From NCBI GenBank assembly GCA_021209625.1, contig JAJOHZ010000018.1, positions 1 through 62,348 on the forward strand: DNA of 62,348 nt. The letters run 5' to 3'. Both the position numbers and the translations under genes were made by a program. This DNA comes from Erysipelotrichaceae bacterium (lineage in GTDB: Bacteria; Bacillota_I; Bacilli_A; Erysipelotrichales; Erysipelotrichaceae). Positions 53,841 through 62,348 of this stretch are shown here, one piece after another. Each line of letters starts with the position of its first letter. Position 1 is the first letter of the stretch. A model generated the notes under the pieces. That model was not told the DNA's origin, searched no databases, and was given only the letters and a program-made list of their open reading frames with translations.

Positions 53841-53895
53841 TCAAACCTCATAAGTTGCTTTATTGATAGGCAGTTATTCTAATTGAATCCATTAA

Positions 53896-53919
53896 AAAAG
53901 TAGGAATTATCCTACTTTT
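53896..53919. terminator. Bidirectional intrinsic terminator
   Basis: AAAAGTAGGA-atta-TCCTACTTTT. Confidence 0.8.
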
Positions 53920-53922
53920 GGT

Positions 53923-55497
53923 TTATTTAATGGATTCAATCATGCTTTCTTCCCAAACTGGGTTAGGTTCAATCCCTAAGAGTTGGGATAATGAGGACGC
54001 AACATTGGCTAATCCAAACTTGCCTTCTTTAAGCGTAACGTCTGCTCCATACACAATGAATGGAACAGGATTTAACGTGTGGGCTGTCTTTGCCTTAAGC
54101 ACACTCTTGTCTTTGCTTGGTTCATACATCTCATCCGCATTCCCATGATCCGCTACCACTACCAAAATACCATTCACTTCATCTACCGCTTTCTTTAAGC
54201 GTTCAAGGCCTAAATCAACGGCTTCAACCGAGATTTGAGTCGCTAAGAAAGATCCTGTATGGCCAACCATGTCACCATTTGGATAGTTAATGCGCAAGAA
54301 GTCATATTTGCCTGATTTTAACGCTTCAATGAGTAAATCTGTGGTTTCAGCTGATTTCATCCAAGGTCTTTCATCAAATGGGACTAAGTCCGATTTAATC
54401 TCCACAAAGGTTTCTAACTCTTCAGAGAACTTACCTGATTTATTCCCATTCCAGAAGTAAGTCACATGACCATACTTTTGAGTCTCAGAAATCGCAAACA
54501 TACGAATTCCATGAGGCACTAAATGCTCTGTTAAGGTGTTTTTAATGCGAGGAGGATTCACAAGATATTTGTTAGGAATCTTTAAGTCTCCATCATATTG
54601 AAGCATTCCTGCATACATCACTTTTGGAACAAAATGACGATCAAACTTCGTGAAGTTCACTTCTTCAAAAGCACGTGAGATTTCTAGAGCACGATCTCCT
54701 CTAAAGTTTGTGAGGATAACCGCATCATGATCTAAAATGCGTCCCACAGGTTCACCATTTTCCACAATCACAAAAGGATCAATGTACTGATCAGACACAT
54801 CTTTTTTAGCACGCGTTGCTTCAATGGCTGCCGTGGCACTCTCAAAAGCTGGTCCTTCTCCTAAGACATGGGTTTTCCATCCTAGTTCAACCATGCCCCA
54901 TTCAGCTTCATAACGATCCATGGTAACCAACATACGTCCACCACCACTAGCGATACGAGCATCAAAAGATTCATCATTAAGGGAAGCACAATGAGCCTCT
55001 AACTTATCGACATAGATGAGTGCACTCTTTGCGGGCACGTCACGTCCATCAAGCAAGGTATGTAAACGAACACGTTTAATGCCTTCTTTTTTAGCTTGAG
55101 AAACTAAAGCTAAAGTGTGGGCAATGTTGGAATGAACATTACCATCCGAAAGCAGTCCAATAAAATGCATGGTATGGTCTTTAGAGAAAGAGACCAGTTC
55201 TTTCCAAGTTTCTGATTCAAAAATGGATCCATCTTCAATGGACTCATTTACAAGTTTAGCTCCTTGAGAATACACTTGGCCACAGCCTAAGGCATTGTGT
55301 CCAACTTCAGAGTTTCCCATATCATCATCGCTTGGTAGTCCTACGGCTGTTCCATGGGCCTTCATAAGTAAGTTGGGGTGATTGCTCATTAAATAATCAA
55401 GGGTTGGGGTGTACGCTGATGCGACCGCATTACCAAACGTTTCTGGGGTAATGCCTACACCATCCATAATGACGAATACTAAAGGTCGTTGACTCAT
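53923..55497 (-). CDS. gpmI: 2,3-bisphosphoglycerate-independent phosphoglycerate mutase
   Basis: MDGVGITPETFGNAVASA, DDMGNSEVGHNALG, VVVADHGNADEM. Confidence 0.96.
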   Translation of the reverse strand: MSQRPLVFVIMDGVGITPETFGNAVASAYTPTLDYLMSNHPNLLMKAHGTAVGLPSDDDMGNSEVGHNALGCGQVYSQGAKLVNESIEDGSIFESETWKELVSFSKDHTMHFIGLLSDGNVHSNIAHTLALVSQAKKEGIKRVRLHTLLDGRDVPAKSALIYVDKLEAHCASLNDESFDARIASGGGRMLVTMDRYEAEWGMVELGWKTHVLGEGPAFESATAAIEATRAKKDVSDQYIDPFVIVENGEPVGRILDHDAVILTNFRGDRALEISRAFEEVNFTKFDRHFVPKVMYAGMLQYDGDLKIPNKYLVNPPRIKNTLTEHLVPHGIRMFAISETQKYGHVTYFWNGNKSGKFSEELETFVEIKSDLVPFDERPWMKSAETTDLLIEALKSGKYDFLRINYPNGDMVGHTGSFLATQISVEAVDLGLERLKKAVDEVNGILVVVADHGNADEMYEPSKDKSVLKAKTAHTLNPVPFIVYGADVTLKEGKFGLANVASSLSQLLGIEPNPVWEESMIESIK

Positions 55498-55513
55498 AGT
55501 TGCTCCTTTTCAT

Positions 55514-55537
55514 TAAAAAACAAGGGATGCCTTGTTT
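55514..55537 (-). terminator. Intrinsic terminator after divIC
   Basis: AAACAAGG-catc-CCTTGTTTTTT on the minus strand. Confidence 0.75.
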
Positions 55538-55880
55538 AGTCGTTGTTGGAAGGTTGAGGAAGAAAGAAGATTTGCTCACCCTCTTTGCTCAACATGTAAC
55601 CTGCTCGGGCATAATTCTTCACGTATTCTGGATCATTCAGTTTTCCTTTTTGATCTCTTAAGGATTCATTCTCATCCAAGATGGCTTGATAACGCTCTTT
55701 CACTAAATCCAGTTGCTGGTTTAATTGAAGTGTTTCAATAATATCTTGAGAAAGATCCACTAAGAAAAATACGCTTGCGATAAACATTGCGCCCATAATG
55801 ATATTTAAAAGTGATTGCTTATAAAATTCTTTTGGATTGGTCTTTTTCATATCGTATTCATTATAAACCAAATCACTCAA
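55536..55880 (-). CDS. divIC: DivIC/FtsB-like septum formation initiator
   Basis: Single TM plus coiled coil; NDPEYVKNYARAGYMLSKEGEQIF. Confidence 0.85.
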   Translation of the reverse strand: MSDLVYNEYDMKKTNPKEFYKQSLLNIIMGAMFIASVFFLVDLSQDIIETLQLNQQLDLVKERYQAILDENESLRDQKGKLNDPEYVKNYARAGYMLSKEGEQIFFLPQPSNND

Positions 55881-56133
55881 GACTTAAAGATGCATCCATG
55901 ATTTCAATGAGTTGATCCACTTCCTCTTTGCGAGGGTGAGTGAGAATGAGTTTAATCTTAAAAGTTAATGCCTTTTCACCAAAAGTGACCGATACCACAT
56001 CTCCAATCTTGACAAGAGATGATGGTTTGGCTAGTTTACCATTGATGGTTACCTTTTCATAATCCGCCAATTTCTTAGCCACACTGCGTTTTTTAAGAAC
56101 TCGGCTTATTTTTAGAAACTTATCAATGCGCAT
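55873..56133 (-). CDS. rqcP: S4-domain RNA-binding protein RqcP (YabO)
   Basis: MRIDKFLKISRVLKKRSVAKKLADYEKVTINGKLAKPSSLVKIGDVVSV; located between mfd and divIC. Confidence 0.9.
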   Translation of the reverse strand: MRIDKFLKISRVLKKRSVAKKLADYEKVTINGKLAKPSSLVKIGDVVSVTFGEKALTFKIKLILTHPRKEEVDQLIEIMDASLSLE

Positions 56134-59100
56134 GGGATACCTCCTTAACAAGTTGAATGGAAGCAATAAGTTCTTTTAACCATTCTTCTTTCTTCAATAA
56201 AGTGAGTGTGATTCTGTTTTTAATGTATGAGAGTTTAATGTCTGGATTAAGCTCATGAATACGTTTAAAGAGTTGAACGCCATCGATGTGACTGGATAGG
56301 GATGGTGAGAAGGCTATTTCTACACTGCTTGTTTTTTCTTTAAAGGTATCCACTGATTCATCTTGAAGTAAGATTTCAAGTCTTTTCTTTTCAAACATGT
56401 AAGCCACTGAGGTTGGGTAATGCCCATATTGATCTTGAATTTGATTTTCATACTCAATGAGAGCTTTAAGTGACGTGATCCCTTGTAAAGTTTGCACAAT
56501 ATGGATTTTTTCACCATCGTATTGAGCATAGGATTGAGGAATATACGCATCCACTGCCACATCAAAGTGTTGTGTAGGTTCTTGACTTACCACTTGTTCA
56601 TTGAGTTGAATGGAGATGGCTTCCTTAAGTAAATCCACATACATGTCCATACCTACAGTGTTAATGAATCCTGATTGTTGATCTCCTAGTAAATCTCCAG
56701 CTCCTCTAATGGTTAAATCTCGCATCGCAATCTTATATCCACTACCCAGTTGAGTGAATTCTTTAATGGCTTGCAGACGTTTAGAGGCTATTTCGGAGAG
56801 TTGTTTTGAGCCTTCGTACATGAGGTAGGTGTATGCAATACGATCACTGCGACCTACACGACCTCGTATTTGATAAAGTTGAGATAACCCAAACGATCTG
56901 CTTGGTCCACAATCATGGTGTTCGCATTCGGGATATCAATGCCCGTTTCAATGATGGTCGTACACACCAAAACATTGATTTCATTACGATTGAATCGAAT
57001 CATCACATCTTCAATTTGATCTTTATCCATTTGTCCATGAGCTACCGCAAAGCTTGCCTGTGGACATAACTTCTGAAGTGAACTTGCAACACTGTATATG
57101 GTTTCCACTTGATTATGTAGATAAAACACTTGTCCATGACGAGATAATTCTTTATCAATGATTTCTTTAATAAGACCAATGTTCTTCTTGATAACATAGG
57201 TTTGAATCGGCATACGATTTTTTGGAGGTGTATTAAGTTGAGATAACTGGCGCACACCAATGAGTGACATTTGCAGTGTTCTAGGTATCGGGGTAGCACT
57301 AAGAGAAAGCACATCCACTCCAGTTTTGAGTTGTTTGATTCTTTCTTTATGCTCAACACCAAAACGTTGTTCTTCATCGATGATGAGTAATCCTAAATCT
57401 TTAAATACTACATCTTTTGAGAGTAAACGGTGGGTACCTATCAAAATATCAATTCGATGGTGTTTTAAATCATCCAGAATTCTTTCAATTTCATTATTAG
57501 ACACAAAACGATTCACTACCTTAACATTGATCGCAAAGTTCTTAAAGCGATGAATGAATGTCTTCATGTGCTGAAAAGAAAGAACGGTGGTAGGGCATAG
57601 AAAGGCCACTTGTTTATGGTCTTGTATGGCTTTAAAGGCAGCAATCGCTGCAACCTCTGTTTTACCAAAACCCACATCACCACACAGTAATCGATCCATA
57701 GGTTTAGCACTTTCCATGTCTTGTTTAATGTCAATAACCGCTTGTTTCTGATCATCAGTGAGTTCAAAATCAAAATCAGCTTCAAACAAGATTTGCTCTT
57801 CATTATCTTTTGAATACGCGTGACCAATGTTTTGTTCTCTGAGTTGATACAGTCCAATGAGATGTTGAGCTATATTACTGACGTTTTGTTTGACTTTTTC
57901 TTTGGTTTTCTTCCATTCAGAAGATCCAAGTTTATTGATTTTTGGTTTGATGCCATCCATCGCAATAAACTTACGAATCAGTCTAAACTGTTCAATTGGA
58001 ATGTTTAACACACTCTCATCTCGATACTCAATGTAAATAAAGTCTTTATGGTATCCAAAAACATCTTTAGTAACAATTCCACGATAAATACCAATTCCAT
58101 GGTGTTGGTGAACCACATAGTCTCCATCATGAAGTTCGTCGATGGTTTGTAGTGTTTCTGCTTCTTTAAAACGATTGATGTATCGTCCTAATGTTGGTTG
58201 AGTATTAAACAACTCTTTACTGCTCACCCAAATGACTTTTGAGGATTCAAAGACCAATCCTTCTTTTAAAGGAATGGATTGAAAAGAAACCTCTTTAAAC
58301 TGAATTTGGTGTTCATGAAGGATGGATTCAATGTCTTTAAAGTGGTGTTCTTCAACCATGAATACAATGGCATGTTGTCCATACATTTTTGATAACGTTG
58401 AAAGTCGATGTTCAAGGAGTCCTTGTCCAATATCTAGAGTGTGTAAACCTAAATAAGTGCTTGATTGTTCTTCAAACTCTTTAAAACAGTGCAACTTTGT
58501 TTTTCGTTCTAAATCAATGTAATCTAACAAAATGTCTTGATCAGAAATCCATTCATTTGCTTCATATTTTTCTTCTAAAAATTCAATGTTCTCATGAATG
58601 TTTTTCTGTATGTTCTCAATGACTTGCTCATATGGGGAAACTATCACATGTTGACCTTTAAACATATCTATCATTGAAATTTTTGAGGTAGATAAGGCAA
58701 AAAGAGGGTAATCTTTGGGTCTAAAGCCATACGTCTTCACTTCATCAATCCAATGGTTCATGTAAGCAAAGCATTTTGATGACATGGATGTGGTTTGAAT
58801 TTTACGATTGAGTGCTTTCCAATCATGTTCACCCATGAGGGTTTCACTTGCGAAGTAAACGTCCACTTCCTTAATGGATTGAATGGTCTTTTGAGTGTGT
58901 AAATCAAAGAGTCTTATCGAATCAATTTCATCACCAAAAAATTCAAGACGAACAGGATGGTCTTGATTTAAGTCATAAAAATCAATGATGTAACCACGTC
59001 TCGCATATGTCAGTGGTTGATCAACACGAATTGTTTTAGTGTATCCTACTTTGATGAGATGATGTTCTAGTGCTTCCATGGAAATCACTTGATTGAGAGA

Positions 59101-59502
59101 AAGATGAAGAATATTTGAAAGCAAGGTGGTTTTATCAGGTATTTTTCGTGTTATTGCACCCACATGAGAAATAACCATCAATGTTTCGTTTTGAATGACT
59201 TTAATTAATGCTCTTATCTTTTCAGACTGATTTTGGAAGGATTGAGCAATTTCTTCTACTCTTAATGAATCTTCTTGTGTGTATAAAACAACTTCTTCAT
59301 TTAAGAAAACAACCACTCTTTCAAATAAAAGCTGAGCTTGGTAAAGATTGGGTTTAATGATAAGCATAGGACGAGGGTGTTTAATGAATGAATCAGCTAG
59401 TAATATGGCTTCTTGAGAAAGATTGAGATGAGAAAAGACTTCTTTCTGTTGAAGAAGGTCTTGTTCGCATGGAATTTGAATGGATTTAAACAGTTCTTTC
59501 AT
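56123..59502 (-). pseudogene. mfd: Transcription-repair coupling factor Mfd, split by one frameshift in the helicase domain
   Basis: First ORF ends ADRLGYLNFIKYEVV*; the other frame reads LSQLYQIRGRVGRSDRIAYTYLMYEGSKQLSE; GDVGFGKTEVAAIAAFKA and [13 protein letters not shown] present. Confidence 0.93.
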
Positions 59503-60065
59503 CGTTTATTGTATTGATTCATCGCACTTACAAAGCCTTTTTCAACAGAGTGTAGTGCTGCATCTTTGGCTTGCAGTATTCCTGCTTTTACTATTTCTAC
59601 GCTTTCCTTTTCAAATTGTCCTAAAACATAATCCGCTGTTTCAATAAGGGGATTCTTTCCAATACCAAAACGAATGCGTGGAATGTCTTGAGTTGATAAG
59701 TGTTGAATGATGTTTTGAAGTCCTTTTTGACCTCCTGAGCTTCCATTTTCTCTTAAGCGAATCTTTCCTACAGGAAGATCTAAATCATCACAGATGACAA
59801 TGATCTCTGAAGGAAGAATCTTGAAGTAATTCGCAATGGAATGCACTGCTTCTCCTGATAGATTCATGTATGTTTGGGGTTTAACAAGCAATAAGGAGTT
59901 TCCTTTGTAATTGACTTGTGCAAAACTTGCTTTGAACTTATCTTGAGTTGATTTAACATCACAACTCTTAAATATTTCATCAACCACTAAAAAACCAATG
60001 TTATGGCGAGTTGTTTCATAGCGTTTTCCAGGATTTCCTAATCCTACAATCATCTTTATTGGCAT
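59499..60065 (-). CDS. pth: Peptidyl-tRNA hydrolase
   Basis: MIVGLGNPGKRYETTRHNIGFLVVDE, KPQTYMNLSGEAV, DDLDLPVGKIRLRENGSSGGQKGLQNI. Confidence 0.97.
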   Translation of the reverse strand: MPIKMIVGLGNPGKRYETTRHNIGFLVVDEIFKSCDVKSTQDKFKASFAQVNYKGNSLLLVKPQTYMNLSGEAVHSIANYFKILPSEIIVICDDLDLPVGKIRLRENGSSGGQKGLQNIIQHLSTQDIPRIRFGIGKNPLIETADYVLGQFEKESVEIVKAGILQAKDAALHSVEKGFVSAMNQYNKR

Positions 60066-60094
60066 GGTTTTATTATACACTCCTTAAGTTGAAT

Positions 60095-60119
60095 AAAAAA
60101 CTTTCCTGGGAGGAAAGTT
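60095..60119 (-). terminator. Intrinsic terminator after jag
   Basis: AACTTTCC-tccca-GGAAAGTTTTTTA on the minus strand. Confidence 0.8.
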
Positions 60120-60735
60120 AGTTTTTGTGTTTATCAAACATAATCTTTAAACGACGCTTAGGACCATCGCCTTCACTTTCGGTTTTAATGTTCTTTACCT
60201 TTTGAAGTTCTTGGTGAATCACTTTTCGTTCATCATTAGGCATTGGATCAAGTGTTGCGGTAATGCGTGTACGTTGGACTTGTTTTGCAATACGTGCAGC
60301 CATCATACGAACCTTTTCATAACGATCGACTTTGTAGTTGTTAATGTCTACGTTGATAACAAATCGACGTTTGAATTCTGAACTTGTGGCAGAACGAACA
60401 ACACTCACTAATGACTGTAATGTTTGCCCTGCTTTTCCAATTAAGATAGCATTGTTTGATGCATTAATTAAGACTTTGTATACTTCTCCTTGACGATCGA
60501 CACTAATTTCAGCTTGTGGATCAAAGTGAGAGAAGAAATTTGATAAATATGTTTGAATGAATAACGATACATCATTAAGAGCATAGGCTTCGAGAATGAC
60601 TTCTGCTCCAAACCCCAAAATTCCTTTTTTCTCTTCAATGACATAATACGTTAATTCAGAAACTTGAACATTTTTCTCTTTAGCCGCATGAGCTAATGCA
60701 TCATCTAAGTTTTTTCCTGAGTAACGTTTAATCAT
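60118..60735 (-). CDS. jag: RNA-binding protein Jag/KhpB
   Basis: Jag_N (KRYSGKNLDDALAHAAKEKNVQVSELTYYVIEEKKGILGFG), KH (LIGKAGQTLQSL), R3H region. Confidence 0.93.
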   Translation of the reverse strand: MIKRYSGKNLDDALAHAAKEKNVQVSELTYYVIEEKKGILGFGAEVILEAYALNDVSLFIQTYLSNFFSHFDPQAEISVDRQGEVYKVLINASNNAILIGKAGQTLQSLVSVVRSATSSEFKRRFVINVDINNYKVDRYEKVRMMAARIAKQVQRTRITATLDPMPNDERKVIHQELQKVKNIKTESEGDGPKRRLKIMFDKHKN

Positions 60736-60736
60736 A

Positions 60737-61606
60737 TTAGACTCCTGCGACAGGTTTGTCGATATAGTTGTGTTGAATAAATAAAGTTTGCGCAACTTGT
60801 GCAGCACTGCTTACTAACCAATATAAGGACATAGCAGTTGGCCAGTTAATGGAGATGAACATAATGAATACAAACATACCGATCATCATGCCTTGTTGGC
60901 TATTAGCTGGTGCTTTCTTACCACTCTTGATGGCAGTTCTCTTCGCAAGGTAAGCTGGAAGAAGCATTGATCCAATTTGGAACAGACCCATTAATACGTA
61001 AATCACTAAATACAACCATTGTCCAGCAAGAATACCAGTTAATGGAGTTACATTAAGTTCTGCACCTAACAATACACCATTTAATACCGCTTCTGAACGT
61101 TGAACAGCTTGCCACATTGCGATAATAACAGGGAATTGAATGAATGCCACTAAAATTGTTCCAAATGGGTTGATTTTATGTTTAGTGTATAAAGCTTGCA
61201 TCTCTTGCGCTTGCTTCATACGAGATTGTTCATCTTTTTTACCTTCGTATTTCTTCTGAATCGCTGTCATCTCAGGTTGTAATACTTGCATTTTTTGAGA
61301 AGCAACCGTTGATTTAACTGTAAAACCAAAGGTTAAAGCTTTGATTGCAACGGTAACAACAACAATTGCCAGTGCAACTCCAATGACTGGAGTTAAGAAG
61401 TTAATCACTTGTGCAAGTGGGAATACAAAGAAGGCAGAAAACCAACTTTCATCCGCTAAAATTTGGGAAAGTTGAGTTGTTGTGCTAATGATCTTTTCAG
61501 GAAGTACATTCCCGTTTCCATCAATAACACGAGTACATCCTGAAATGAATGCAAGTAACCCTGCACTCATGATGAGTTTAGGTCTATTTTTTAACCAGTT
61601 ATACAT
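60737..61606 (-). CDS. yidC: Membrane protein insertase YidC
   Basis: Lipobox LLAFISGC, VKSTVASQKMQVLQPEMTAIQKKYEGKKDEQSRMKQAQEMQALYTKHKINPFG. Confidence 0.95.
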   Translation of the reverse strand: MYNWLKNRPKLIMSAGLLAFISGCTRVIDGNGNVLPEKIISTTTQLSQILADESWFSAFFVFPLAQVINFLTPVIGVALAIVVVTVAIKALTFGFTVKSTVASQKMQVLQPEMTAIQKKYEGKKDEQSRMKQAQEMQALYTKHKINPFGTILVAFIQFPVIIAMWQAVQRSEAVLNGVLLGAELNVTPLTGILAGQWLYLVIYVLMGLFQIGSMLLPAYLAKRTAIKSGKKAPANSQQGMMIGMFVFIMFISINWPTAMSLYWLVSSAAQVAQTLFIQHNYIDKPVAGV

Positions 61607-61618
61607 TTATATTTCTCC

Positions 61619-61960
61619 TTAATGGTCGTCACCATATAGTTTAACTTTATTTAATAGTTTTTCCAACAACTTTTCATTCTCAACATAAGATTTCGTAAGA
61701 TATCCCTGTCTAACAATCACAATAGCATCAAATCTAAGTTCTAAATCGAACAATGTTTGTAACATCATTCGGCATTGACGCTTAATCCTATTTCTTTCTA
61801 CCGCTGATCCTAGCTTTTTACTCACACTTATGCCGACTCTTGAGTATTCTTGTTTTCTTCTTTTAATATAAATGACAAAGGATCCATTTGAGACATAACG
61901 CTTATGTTGAATAATGGATTGAAATTCGATGTTGGATGTTACTCTACGTTCCTTTTTCAT
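61619..61960 (-). CDS. rnpA: Ribonuclease P protein component
   Basis: RVGISVSKKLGSAVERNRIKRQCR. Confidence 0.95.
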   Translation of the reverse strand: MKKERRVTSNIEFQSIIQHKRYVSNGSFVIYIKRRKQEYSRVGISVSKKLGSAVERNRIKRQCRMMLQTLFDLELRFDAIVIVRQGYLTKSYVENEKLLEKLLNKVKLYGDDH

Positions 61961-61967
61961 TCTTTAT

Positions 61968-61996
61968 CTAAAAAAAGTCACCCCAATAAGGTGACT
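61968..61996 (-). terminator. Intrinsic terminator/attenuator between rpmH and rnpA
   Basis: AGTCACC-N7-GGTGACTTTTTTT on the minus strand. Confidence 0.75.
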
Positions 61997-62001
61997 CGTT
62001 T

Positions 62002-62136
62002 TTACGCCGACAAGACCGCTCTGCCCTTAGCACGACGACGGGCTAATACCTTACGACCGCCTACTGTCTTCATACGTGCTCTAAAACCGTGGACCTTTTG
62101 GTGTTTTCTTTTGCTCGGTTGATACGTTCTCTTCAT
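62002..62136 (-). CDS. rpmH: 50S ribosomal protein L34 (not in the supplied ORF track)
   Basis: [44 protein letters not shown], preceded by GGAGGTGG RBS. Confidence 0.98.
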   Translation of the reverse strand: MKRTYQPSKRKHQKVHGFRARMKTVGGRKVLARRRAKGRAVLSA

Positions 62137-62183
62137 GTGAGCCACCTCCACTTTCTTGGTACAATGTATTTAATTGCTTTAAT

Positions 62184-62212
62184 ATCATACATAAAACATC
62201 ACCATAAGTCAA
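62184..62212 (-). promoter_or_regulatory. rpmH promoter TTGACT-17-TATGAT
   Basis: -35/-10 match on the minus strand upstream of rpmH. Confidence 0.6.
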
Positions 62213-62348
62213 ACATACATAATTAATTTACTCATTTTTCGACATTTAATTTGAAACACCTAGTTTTCAACATATTTTGAGTGAAGTTTTTTATAAATTG
62301 TGGTTTTTTATGGTTTTTACTATGTTTTGATGTGTTGGTATTGTGGAA

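Noticed and set aside
1-62348. CRISPR arrays, IS elements, prophage, toxin-antitoxin or known defence systems
   Set aside because: No spaced direct repeats, transposase/integrase ORFs or recognised defence domains; addAB and sbcCD are core repair genes rather than a defence island

Overview
62 kb of low-GC Firmicutes-type chromosome, probably Erysipelotrichia-like (inference from gene content and order). The right edge runs into the rpmH upstream region, a likely dnaA/oriC flank. Standard genetic code: TGA is used as a stop. Most of the window is housekeeping: rpmH-rnpA-yidC-jag, pth-mfd-rqcP-divIC, gpmI, tmk-holB-ricT-rsmI-metG (metG has a T-box), mnmG-rsmG-noc-parA-parB-mnmE, and tatD-yabE-like-rnmV-ksgA-glmU-prs, plus addAB and sbcCD. 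The main accessory or metabolic locus (39.6-48.9 kb) encodes glutamate mutase (glmS/L/E), methylaspartate ammonia-lyase, and a citrate/citramalate lyase set (citDEF plus a citX-citG fusion) with a GntR/FCD regulator. This is a methylaspartate-pathway glutamate fermentation cluster lacking mesaconase and the lyase ligase citC. It has clear regulatory sites: a cre-like site downstream of a sigmaA promoter, a perfect GntR palindrome, and an intrinsic terminator overlapping the gntR stop codon. The most unusual window-wide signal is ten apparent single-nucleotide frameshifts, mostly at short A/T runs, in seven genes (addB x4, sbcD, mfd, mal, an ABC ATPase, its GntR regulator and an FtsX-like permease). 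Three of these genes are DNA repair subunits. The frameshifts are either sequencing error or real decay/mutator activity, and reads are needed to decide. Two GntR(YtrA)-ABC operons 13 kb apart share the same promoter/operator architecture. No CRISPR array, transposon, prophage, rRNA or tRNA was recognised, and I did not find a clearly novel defence or mobile system.
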